DNA of 64,000 nt, taken from assembly GCF_037042905.1 (NCBI RefSeq), contig NC_087251.1, forward strand, positions 45,470,873 to 45,534,872, written 5' to 3'. Below are positions 1 to 11,015 of this stretch, piece after piece. The position numbers and the translations under genes are program-made. A model generated the notes under the pieces. That model worked only from the letters and a program-made list of their open reading frames with translations, was not told where the DNA came from and ran no database searches. This DNA comes from Lytechinus pictus (Eukaryota > Echinodermata > Echinoidea > Temnopleuroida > Toxopneustidae). Numbering within the stretch: the stretch's first letter is position 1; every line of letters begins with the position of its first letter.

Positions 1-1027
1 CCTTCTGATTTTTAGTTAATACAATGCGGAGTTCCACAAGGATCAATCCTAGGCCCCTTGCTTTTTTTAATATATGATTTGACTTCTGTAACACCTTTAT
101 TATCAAATGTATTATTTGCAGATGACACCAACATTTTTTGTTCACATAATAGCTTAGAAACTTTAGTAGATATCATTAACCGTGAATTACCAAAACTATC
201 TTTGTGGTTTAAGTGTAATAAGCTTTCACTCAATATAGATAAAACAAACTTTATATATTTCAAGCATACACACTCACATGATAACGAATTTCCTTACAAT
301 ATAAACATAGACAATACTCCTCTCAAAAGGAAAACAGAAACAAAGTTTTTAGGTGTCACAATAGATGAAAATTTAAATTGGAATGAACATGTACGTTGTA
401 TAACTATTAGTATTTCTAGAAACGTTGGTATACTTTACAAAATGAAAAACATAATTCCACATACAACTCTTGTCATACTCTACAATTCATTAATATTGCC
501 TTATATATCATAATATTGCAACATAGTTTGGGCAACATGTGCAAAAACTAAAATTAATACAATATACTTATTACGGACAATTCGAATCTGTACTGATTCC
601 CAATATTTATCACACACAAATCCATTATTCCATAAACTAAAGACTCTAACAGTATTTGACATAAATACTCTTCAAAGTTTACTACTTATGTTTAAGTACG
701 TAAATAACATGCTCCCACCTTCATTCCACAATTTTTATACTCTGAATACATCTAGTCATTCTTACCCTACCCGTAACTCTTCAAATTTCCATTTAATCAA
801 CCCTAAATTGCTTATTGCGCAGATATCCATAAGACACCATGGTCCAGATTTGTGGAACTCTCTACCAGAGCCTGTAAAACAATCTTCGTCTCTTCACTCA
901 TTTAAGGCAAACGTTAAATCTATGTTATTATCAGAATATTTGAAGTAAAATTTCTGTGTCGTATCCTTTTTATCGTGAATTTATTCCTCCTTCGATTTAG
1001 TCATTACCAATATCTTCATCATGACCA

Positions 1028-1195
1028 CACTCTAAAAAACGAAGTGCTAATTCAGCTCTTAAAGAGCGTGTATAGTGACTGCACTTCGGAGTGCTGATTT
1101 TTTAGTTCAAATTTGAACGAGAAAATCAGCACTCCGAAGTGCAGTCACTATACACGCTCCTTAAGAGCTAAATTAGCACTCCAGTTTTTAGAGTG
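1028..1195. mobile_element. Near-perfect palindromic MITE (foldback)
   Basis: The two halves are reverse complements over almost their whole length. They begin CACTCTAAAAA at 1028 and end TTTTTAGAGTG at 1195, with a spacer of only a few bases near 1110-1120. No clear target duplication is visible. It lies in the 3' part of a LINE remnant and is therefore younger than it. Confidence 0.85.
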
Positions 1196-1212
1196 CAGCA
1201 TCATCTCCATGG

Positions 1213-1214
1213 CC

Positions 1215-1248
<34 letters not shown>

Positions 1249-1262
1249 ACATCATCATATCA
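1213..1262. repeat. (ATC)n microsatellite
   Basis: A run of ATC triplets with few interruptions. Open frames through it (poly-Ile) are artefacts of the repeat. Confidence 0.9.
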
Positions 1263-1612
1263 CCGTCACCCTCAGCTTTATCATCTTCATACTATAATAT
1301 TGCATGAATTCATGTTTCGTATTTGAAAATGTATGCCCATTCTGCTTTATAAATGTATTAATTAATTCAATTAGTATAAGTTTGGGATTGTCATTTTTTT
1401 CAAGCAATCTGCTTATGATGACAATCCTTCTCCTGCAAATTGTGAATATCATTATAGTTAATCATTTTTGTCTGAAATTATCTTTTTAATACTCTTTATT
1501 TATGATTCATGCCAAAAATGCTAGCATATTATGTTTATTATGTTATGAAAAATGTATAATACGAATGTTATGGATGCAGAAGAAAACAATAAATCAAATC
1601 AAATCAAATAAT

Positions 1613-1954
1613 AATGCAGAAGAGTTGGATGTTTTGTATTTTGACAGGGGCGGAGCGCTATGGAGTTAGGGGGTGACGACATGTCTCCAGTAGTTTTTCA
1701 AGTAGTAAAAAAAAATGAAGAGAAGAAAATAATTTCAATTCAATTTCCAAAACTATATCCATTCAGGAAGTTTTGTTCCTATGTTTAAAAATCATAAATA
1801 TAGGTCTACGTTATGAAATGGCAGTTAGAAGAATCGTGCAGATTTCTTTTATTTTTATATGAATTTTTATATATATATTTGGATTCAGTCCTTATGTATG
1901 AAGGCCCAGAGAGGTAGAAGGTTGAAAATCAATGTATTACTTCTCTCTTCCCCT

Positions 1955-2000
<46 letters not shown>

Positions 2001-2600
2001 CTTCCATTATTTTCAGTTTAGATGTTGAAATAATTCACTGTCCTGTACTAGTTGCAGATATAGGCCTAAGCTTTTCCTGACATAGCAACAACTTGAAATT
2101 ATTTTTCTAGTAAAAGGGACTAAAACCATAAAAATGATAAATATGAAAGAATCATAAAACAATTTGCTTACCTATATTAATGACTCTTAAATATATAGTG
2201 TAAGAACCTCCTGAAAGGAAGCATAGATGTGGGTGAAATCAAATATGTTGATTTATAAAGAATGAACAAAAGTGCATTTAGTCCCTTTTTGCATGTAAAC
2301 TTTTCATAAATAACTAAAACCAAAACATAAATTTGAGAGTGATGCGCGAGCAGATATTTTTAATATACTGACCTGAAAGCAAGGAAATAAAGTGAAATAT
2401 ACTATTTTCTGTTTGAGCAGGATGAGCATAATTATCATTTAATTAACAATTTCGTGAAACACTCTCTAACTATAACAAGTTCAAGGTATTATACGTATTA
2501 TAACTTATTATTCCCCCACCTAATTCGCTATTTTGTATGGGGGTGCAGGGCCGTTTCGGTACGGCCCCTTCCTTTCCAAAACAATCGAAGTCAAATGATG
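1613..2600. other. Intergenic, no gene seen; (TA)n at 1958-1998
   Basis: No reading frame or RNA gene is recognisable. A (TA)n tract lies at 1958-1998. A short palindrome GGGCCGTTTCGGTACGGCCC lies near 2548-2567. Confidence 0.6.
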
Positions 2601-2910
2601 CCCTTTTCTTGTCTCTCTTTCGTTTATTTTGCTCATTTTCTCTCTCTCTCTTCTCATTCCTTTCCTGTCAATTATTCCTTTCCCTTCTCTTTCTCTCTCT
2701 TTTCTCTTTCCCTTTTCATTATTTTCTTTCTCATTCTCTCTTCTTTCCCGCCTTTTTGTTTTCTCCCTTTCCTTCTTTAAGCTTCTCCTTTTCTCTCTTT
2801 TCTTCCTCTCTCAATTTCCCCCTTTATCTCTTTCCCCTCATTTTCTGTCCCGAATCCCTTTCCCTTTTTTCTCTTTCTTTCTCTCCCCATTCTTCTTCAT
2901 TTCCGTCACG
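2601..2910. repeat. Polypyrimidine (CT-rich) low-complexity tract
   Basis: About 300 bases of almost pure C/T on the plus strand. Overlapping open frames rich in Ser, Phe and Leu are compositional. A second, weaker CT-rich stretch lies at 3420-3670. Confidence 0.85.
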
Positions 2911-3970
2911 TACGCCAGTATCTAAAAAAACAAAAAACAAACATGCAACATTTTCATGTAAGATTCTTTGTACACGACACCAAATAAAATACTAAAGAAC
3001 AAGAGATTGGACATACATGTAATATTAATTCATGGTTTTAATATCTCTAATTACAGAACAAACTAGAAGATTCTTTCTTACCAAAAATTTGACAAATGGT
3101 GCGAATCTTACTCAAGTAAGAATCCCCAGATCAAGCAACCCAGATTGACGAGGCAAACCCTGACCCTCAAAAAATTATTGCTACCCAGTCTAGGTGTAGT
3201 CTTCTAAGTAGACCCAAACAAATAATTATAGCGAAAGACAACCTATTTTTCAATGTATAGTGGTGTACATGTCACGCATAAAACACAATGCATGCCCCTG
3301 CAAAAACCAAAGTGATTTTTTTATGCTGGTTTCCAGTAAGACCTGCCAATAGTACTGTATACAAACAATACAATGAGATTTACTGGCTCATGTCGATGAG
3401 GGCGACATTAGAATCTCTTTTCCTCTCCCTCTGTTTTCATTGATGAAGCTTGATCACTATCAAGGTAACCTTATTCCTCTCAATCAAGACCCCATTTTTC
3501 GTCTCTCTACCCAGATCCCTTTCTTTTTTCATTACCTTGACACGCCTCCCCCTTCTCTCTTCATATCATTCTCTGGATCCATCGATCTCTTTGTAGTCGC
3601 CCTCTCCTCTTATCCGACATTTCTCTCTTTTTCTCATCACCCCACCCCACCCCATCTCTCCCTCTATTCTCGGTGACACGACATCTGCTCCTGCGACAAT
3701 TGCTCCGGGCTTAATTTCGTCTAAGATGTAGGGTAAGGGTTGCGATATATAGGGTTTACCCAGGGTTGAAGTTGGTCATTCGATTAGTGTGTGGAATTTA
3801 GAGCGGAGCAATCGTTGCCTGAGCAAATTTCACAGAACCCTATTCTCTTCCCCCATCTTCTCCTTTCGTTTCAATTCATTGATTGCAATCTCTCTCAATA
3901 CCTCCCTACACTATCCACCCATCTCTGTCTTGACCATGCCATAAGCTGTGGAATACATGAACTTTAACAT
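2911..3970. other. Intergenic, nothing recognised
   Basis: No supported gene. A CT-rich part at 3420-3670 explains the small frame there. Confidence 0.5.
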
Positions 3971-4374
3971 GGTGCTACATAAGCACTTGCCCGGGGCAAG
4001 TAAAAGTTAGAGTCGGGCAAGTGTTTAGAAGTAAAGACCAAAACTACTTGCCCGAATAGGGCAAGCAAAATTCTCACAGTAGAATGACCAAAATTAGGGT
4101 TGATATATGATATTGACCCTAATTTTGGTCATGGCAGGCAAGATAAAATCACTTTGGAAAAAGAAATGCAATAACAAGGTAGATCAGTTCATGTCAAAAG
4201 AGAGAAAAAGGTCAATGGTTTAAATAACCGCAAAACTTTCCTTTGAAGGGGTAAAACTTTTTTTTTCAAGGATTTTTTCGGGCAAGTGAAATAGATTTTG
4301 GGGCAAGTATTCCAAACTATTTGAAAATTTACTTGCCCGACCAGGCAAGTGCTTCTAAAAAGTTATGTAGCACC
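3971..4374. mobile_element. MITE with GGTGCTACATAA termini
   Basis: The terminal inverted repeats are GGTGCTACATAA at 3971-3982 and TTATGTAGCACC at 4363-4374. Inside are about eight copies of GGGCAAGT/ACTTGCCC in both orientations near the ends. A central palindrome pairs 4085-4100 (TGACCAAAATTAGGGT) with 4116-4131. It has no coding capacity. Multiple subterminal motifs are typical of hAT-like non-autonomous elements, but no 8-bp target duplication is visible, so the superfamily is open. Confidence 0.8.
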
Positions 4375-6384
4375 CTGACTCTAACCCTCATAAATTCAGT
4401 GAACCAATTAAAGGTTTTCCACACAGGTCCCTTGTAGGTTGTTTACTTTCATGCCCCAAGACAAGGTAATAAATCATGATTCCTTTATTGTTCCTGTCTA
4501 ATATACAGAACAATTTAATCTTGATTATTTGCAAATTCAATTAATGATAATACAATTGTATTTTCAATATTATATGCAATGATATACAGTTTTACAGTGA
4601 TGTAATATATATTACTAAATCATGCATATTACATTGAATCATTTATTTATATCTTACTGGTAAATTGGCAATTGGCTCTTTATCAAATTTAAGTTCACTT
4701 TGGAAAATTGTTAACCTATGCCTTCTTGGATTCCACTGCATAGGCTAAAGCCAATCCTTGCCCTAGATCTGGTAGTATTAATTAATTGTTTATTTTCCCA
4801 TGTTAAATTAGCAGAACCTAATAAATAGTCAGACACAGTAGATCCTACATCTGCCAAAAATTACCTATTTGAACCCCATGTGATATTATTTGGCAATTAT
4901 AAGATCAATATTCATTAAAGTACACCCTTTAAGCAATACCAAAAAGTTACTTTAAAAATAATGTTCCCCAATGGTGTTCGGGACTCCCATTTCCGACTGA
5001 ACAAATGTTCCTTGAATACATGTATTCTCAAAAGTAAATATGCAAAAAAATCTAAAAAACAAGACTAGAAAAAATATAAAATTGTTACCCCCCAAACCAC
5101 AGCCTGTCATTTTGAGTCGGAACAAAGAATCGTGCACCATGTCTGCACACCCATTCACTTTACACAAGATTCAAAGGTTTCCAACAATTGAGACAGCATT
5201 TTAAGGCCTAGATTTAAATCCTAAAATTATATATTTGTTTATCAATTTCACTTTTACACTGATTTTCAATGAAAATCTGTTCTAGGAGATGGAATGATTA
5301 TGGTCATTGGAGTGTCTTCTTTGACTGGGCCTTAAAGAAAATACGCTACCCTCATGAGCCCAAAATTGGAAAGTTGGGTCAGGTTTCATGCATGGGATGA
5401 CTTTAATATGTTAAAACACATATTTGAGTATTTTTTTAAAGCCATTGAATACAAATTTGAGCAAATACTTCAACCAAATCTGATCATTTACTCACAAAAG
5501 CATTGCATGATATGTTTTGGGTCTTCTAAAAAAAAAATTAAAAAAAAAAATAAATAAATATATATATATATATATATATATGCCTACATCCTACGTAAGG
5601 ACAAAGTCTATGAATGGGTTTATTCCGTTATAATACACATTTAGACGTTAAGTTGAAGGTAGAGGGCGTTAAGGCGCATTGTGAACATTGAAAGAAGACA
5701 AAAAAATTTGCCTTAAATGCAGATGCTGAAAGATATATACATATATATATATGAATACATATATATCAACCCTTTTCTTGCGCATTTTACAGTCAGTCGG
5801 ATGAGGGCAACATAAATTTTTTTTAAAGGCTAATAGAATCATGCACATGTGAATGAATTTGCACAGACACAGGGCACCGTGCCATACCTATATTACATTC
5901 ACCCTTTAATTGTACAATCAATAATTTACATGATTTTGGTCACAGTGTATGAATGAGGGATCCAGGTCTCCTTTCATACAACCCTAATATCAATGACAAG
6001 TGTTAGAAATGTGCTTGTGGCCAATCAAATTCAGTAGCTATAACTTGCAATCAATAACATACATATAAAACACATCATCGGGGGCATTTGGACTATTTGT
6101 ATGGTAACAAGGTGTGGGAAATTATCAAATCCCTGAGCTGCATGAGCAAAATGATGTGTATTATGTTTTTACGAGATAATGATGTGGATCCTTATTATTT
6201 GATAATCTTGTCTCACAATCATATCCGGTCGTTGCACTTTACCAATGACCGCTCATCACTGTTTATTAGTAAATCTACGCATTAGGCCGAATAAATGACC
6301 GGTCATATGCAACCAATCATATCTTTAGAATCCAGTTTGTCATCTTATAACATGATTTATGAAAGATGGTCAAGAACCTGAGGA
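4375..6384. other. Intergenic, no gene seen; simple repeats
   Basis: There is no convincing coding sequence. A-rich and (TA)n tracts lie near 5526-5580 and 5735-5765. Confidence 0.5.
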
Positions 6385-7681
6385 ATGATGACAGGATCAG
6401 CAGAATACCACGCTCCAGAGAATACAAGAGCTGATGTTGATGATGACGGTGATGATGTTGGTGAGGATGATGGTGATGATGATGAAGACGGTGGTGATGA
6501 TGATCATGATGATGATAATGGTGGTGATGATGATGATCTTAATGGTGATAATGGTGGTGATGATGATGATCATGATGATGAAGATGATGGTGGTGATGAT
6601 GGTGATAATTATGATGATGATGATGGTGTTGATGATGGTGATGATGATGAAGATGGTGGTGATGAAGATCATGATGATGATAATGGTGGTGATGATGATG
6701 ATCATGACGATAATGGTATTGAGCATGATGATGATGATGATGGTGGTGATGATGGTGATAATTATGATGATGATGATGATGGTAACAATGATGATGATGC
6801 TAATGATGCATCTTTATACCTTCTGCCAAACATGATTATTCTGTCATCATTCCAGTAGCATCAACTCCTTCACTAGTCCCAGTAAACATATATTGATATC
6901 TATTCCATTTTCAAAATACTTTTGGTCTTGGATTAGGTTATTTGGAGAAGAGCTTTGAAACTCCAAAGCTAAAAGCTGATGGAGATGATGGCGGCATTCT
7001 TAATATCCTCATTGTCTTACTTCTACATGCTCGTATTCTGACATGCAGTGCCTTCACTGGTCCTAGTTAAATTAATCTTTTCCATTCCTTAAATATCTTT
7101 TCATTTTCTGGGATAAGACTATTTGAGAAGAATTTCTACACTTCAAATCCAGAGATTTCTTCCAAATGCTCATAATTATTCTGCAATCATCATAGTTACA
7201 TCCAACTCCTTCACTATTAGTATTTTGTCATCTATCTTGTATCTAGTAACATTAAACTCCTTTATTAGTAAAAAAAAAAATATATATATATTGGTACCTA
7301 TTAAATTCCTAATTTGGGATTGGATGAGTTCTAAGAATTTCCACACTCCAGAACATCTTAGAGTTGATGATGACGATGTCTGCCTGTTCATATTCTGTCA
7401 TCTTTCCAGTGGTTCCTCTAGCCCCAGTAAATTTAATTCCTACATTTTTTTTTGTCTTGGAAAAGGTTATTTTGAGAATAATTTTGACACTCCAAAGCCA
7501 AGAGCTGATGATGCTGCTGCTGCTGATGATGATGGTATCCTAATATCGTCTCCATCCACATTCTCGTATTCTGTCACATTGCCAACTGCTTCACTGGTTC
7601 CAGTTAATATACCAATATATATATATATAAAATCATCAATATCTATTTCATTCCTAAAATGTTTTTTGGTCTAGGACAAGG
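6385..7681 (-). repeat. Degenerate tandem array echoing the VTI1B last-exon end and 3' UTR
   Basis: At least four diverged units repeat the sequence around the VTI1B stop codon, with anchors near 6938, 7117, 7321 and 7467; the genuine one is at 7682. On the plus strand each carries a block like GGTTATTTTGAGAAGAATTT, then ACACTCCA and AGAGCTGATGATG, then a stretch near GTATTCTGTCA and CCAGTTAA. Read on the minus strand in the VTI1B frame the copies give VSKLFSK-stop (6938), V-stop-KFFSNS (7117), VWKFLELI (7321) and VSKLFSK-stop (7467), against genuine WWKFFSK-stop. Unit spacing is about 150-215 bp. The outermost unit contains a (GAT)n expansion. A possible minus-strand AATAAA signal lies at 7261-7266. 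Confidence 0.7.
6430..6812. repeat. (GAT)n/(GGTGAT)n microsatellite
   Basis: About 380 bases of GAT and GGT triplets within the outermost unit of the VTI1B echo array. It creates long Asp-, Met- and Ile-rich frames on both strands. I do not treat these as genes. Confidence 0.9.
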
Positions 7682-7775
7682 TTATTTTGAGAAGAATTTC
7701 CACCAAATGACGACACCTAGGATTGCAAGCTCCACTAAGATGATACCTGATAAGATGAGTTTGTTTGTGATGACT
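7682..7775 (-). CDS. VTI1B: VTI1B exon 7 (transmembrane anchor and stop)
   Basis: The acceptor is TGCAG then AGTCATC. It encodes VITNKLILSGIILVELAIL and the WWKFFSK tail, with TAA at 7684-7682. The VITNKLILS...LVELAILG pattern matches vertebrate VTI1B closely. Confidence 0.95.
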
Positions 7776-10700
7776 CTGCACAAAGAAACAAAGAAAGGAA
7801 AAGCATTTTAAACATGAAGACATATACACGTACACAGCGTTGACACCTGGGGGCCAGTCTTACAAAGAGTTGTGATTGATCCAATCAATCTCAAATATAT
7901 GGAAATCCATCATCGTCATGATTTCTTCTACAGGAAATTTGCACAATGTCCTTGGTAAACAAAGAGATGCACACTGGAATTTCAAGAGAACGATGAATAT
8001 ACATCACATCTAGAAAATATTCTTAATAAATGTGCAGTTTAGCTGCTGACATTGCTGGCTTTCCATAATTATGGTTGGTCGGATCAACAACAACTGTTTG
8101 TAAGACAGGGCCCTGGAGAGCATTTCATCAAAATTTGTCATCTGACAAGTTGTCATATCTCAAAACTATTATTGGTTTTGATTGGCTGAGAAGCACAGGG
8201 CCCTGTCTTACAAAGAGTTACGATTGATCTAATCAATCTCAAATATATGGAAATCCATCCATACCATATCTTTTTCGACAGAAAATTTGCCCAATCTCCA
8301 TAGTAAACAAAGAGAATCACACTGAATTTTCACGAGAGCAATGAATGTATGAATAAACATCATATAAAGAAAGTATTTTGAACAAATTTATATTTAAGAT
8401 GTTGATGTTGCTGGCCATCCATAGTTGTGGTTGATCGGATCAATCGCAACTCTTTGTAAGACGGGGCCCAGATTTCTGACAGTTACTACGGTAAAATGTC
8501 AATCACGTCCTTTCATGAAATACCCTCTAGCAATTACAACATGTTCAATGTAAAATTTTATAATTTCCTTAAAAAAAAGTATGATATAGATAAAACTACA
8601 CAGTTCACATTCCTCCCAAACAATTAAAACCATTAAAAAATTGTATTGACAATGGCACCATATTATTTCCAAAGAGATTTGAAGGTAAATCATTCTATTT
8701 TCAAAAGTTCGACTAAGCTATATCTGAAATATAAGTGTATTAAAAGAATGATAACATTAATTTGTGTTGTAATAGTAGGTAGATCCTAAAAAAAAATTAT
8801 AATCCTAATTTAGATTACATAAATTCAAATAAAATCCATGGTATAAATGTCATAAATGCAAGACAAAACCCCATCAGGTGCGTATTTCATAAGTTACAAA
8901 TGACTTCACACATGACTGGTGACCTTTTTATTGTTACAGGATAATCGCTATGTAACTGACCCAGCACCAAAGAACATGTTCCAGTTGTGCGTAAAGTTGT
9001 GCATAGCTGTACGAACAGCTTTATGAAACACCCACCTGCCTGGTTTGCATAAAAGATAGTGAGGATCCAGGGGGGTGTTTCACAAAGATTTAAGTATGAC
9101 TTAGAGTCGGACTCAAATGCGTCATTGCATGCGTTATAAAAGGCATGACCACATTGGTCAGATCATGCCAAGAGAATGCAAACTACTGCATATTGATCAA
9201 TAGGATTGCGCGTTTCATATCGTGTACACGTCGGCATTTAAGTGCGACTCTAAGTCATACTTTAATCTTTGTGAAACACCCCCCAGGAATATAAATTCAA
9301 ATTCAGTGCTCACCTTCTTGCCATACTGTTGAGTATTCTTCTACTTTTGCTAAGACCGTCATCTATATCTTCAACCTACAGTTAAAGATAAGAAACAAAA
9401 TTAATGTTTTAATATTTGTTAGTTTATAAAAGAACGAAAATGGGATGGACAGACAACCTGAACACATAATGCCTCTGGCAACCATCTTCGGTGGGTGAAG
9501 GCATAAAAAGATAATGTTACACCATTCTTTTATGAGTTATGATTGATCCAATCCACCTCAACTGTATAGAAATCCACCAATATCATAAATTTTTCTCCGT
9601 GCAATTTGCACAATGTCCTTTTGTAAACACGAGGCATAAGCGATGTTGTGTCTCGCCCACTTGTGAAAGTAACCAGAAATATTGTGATTTGCGAGGGCAT
9701 GCAACAGAATTGTATCAAAAGTTCATTGTAAAATATAAATTGGGATGGAATAAAATTTTTTATAAGAGTCTTGTACATAAACTTTAATGTTGACCTCAAA
9801 ATGACCGCTGACCCTACCATGTGACTTCTGAACACAATAACATGCAGGTCTCTTAAGTACAGCTACAACCCAAGGTTGGTCCAAAAGTGACTTACGGTTG
9901 GGGAGTTATGTCATAAAAATGACCTTTGACCTTACCATGTGACCTCTGACTGCGCCATGATATGCAAGTCTCCTAAGTACATCAACAACCCAAGTTTGGG
10001 TAAAAGCGATTGCAGAGTTGTGTGTCGTAAGAGAGTCTTGCACGTAAACTGTAACGTTGACCTGAAAATTACCTTGACCTTACCATGTGACTTCGATCCA
10101 ACTGCAGCATTACATGCAGATACCCTAAGTACATCTACTAACCAAGTTTGGTTGAAAAGTGACTAACGGTTGCGGAGTTATGTGTCATAATATTTGTGAA
10201 GGACGGACGACGGACGATATTTGGATCCCTTAGTCTTGCCTTCACCTCTGGTGGGCGAGACAAAAAAAGGAACAAAATGAAATGTAAAGAAAATGATGAA
10301 TGAATGTATATACTGTACATCATATCGAAAACACTTTAAACAAACATGCATTTCATATAATGACATTGCTGGCTTTCCATAGATGTGGTTGATCGGATCA
10401 ATCACAACTCCTAAGATTGGGCCCAGAACTATGCAAGTGCACATACACATTTTGCCATTAACTGTCATCCAAAAACCCTGACAAAAACTGTCACCTTACT
10501 GACTATTCAAGCCAGAAATTCACTTACCCGTTCTCTCGTTCTAATGAGTTGTTCTTTCTGCCCGTCGAGTTCGTCTAATATACCAACGCCTATCTCATCC
10601 GTCTCTGCTGCTATCCTCTGCGTTCTATCAAGGCTCTGACTGGCTCGGTTCAGGCTCTCTACGCCCCCTATCACACGGTTCTTCTGCGTATCCTGGTGGG

Positions 10701-10978
10701 CCTGTAGTGGGGAAGAGTGAACAAGTTTGTTTGTTTCATTTTTTCTCCGAGCAAAACAAATATTCAAATTGACAAAAAAATAGTGATTTGTAGATAATAA
10801 TATATAGTAGTAACAAAGCATAAACAAAATATATTTGAAGCGCAGAATCCCTTAAAAAACATCGTCAGGAAATAATTTGTTTAAGTAAAACATGGATCGA
10901 AATAAAGCATTCCTAGAAACAAAAACAAAAACTAATTTACAAAAACTAGGATAGTATCCCTATGGCATGCTAAGAGAG

Positions 10979-11015
<37 letters not shown>

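Larger units (their letters stand above)
1..1612 (+). mobile_element. LINE remnant: reverse transcriptase C-terminal part and 3' tail
   Basis: One frame reads a non-LTR reverse transcriptase from base 1 to about 948. CGVPQGSILGPLLF lies near 28-69 and the catalytic FADDT near 115-129. The thumb region follows, then a C-terminal block HGPDLWNSLPEPVK near 838-880 that is typical of CR1/Jockey-like LINEs. The frame holds stops at 13-15 and 511-513, and a few residues seem missing between LIYD and the FADDT block, so the copy is dead. The 3' UTR-like stretch runs to an AATCAAATCAAATC tail near 1590-1610, a common LINE terminus. A palindromic MITE (1028-1195) sits inside the 3' part. The start lies outside the window. 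Clade assignment is inference. Confidence 0.8.

Noticed and set aside
2454-2995. Overlapping Ser/Phe/Leu-rich frames with signal-peptide-like look
   Set aside because: Produced by a CT-rich tract; all three plus frames are open and none has a domain.
6385-6858. 157-codon Asp-rich frame
   Set aside because: It is the GAT microsatellite read in one frame; Met- and Ile-rich frames of similar length exist on the same bases.
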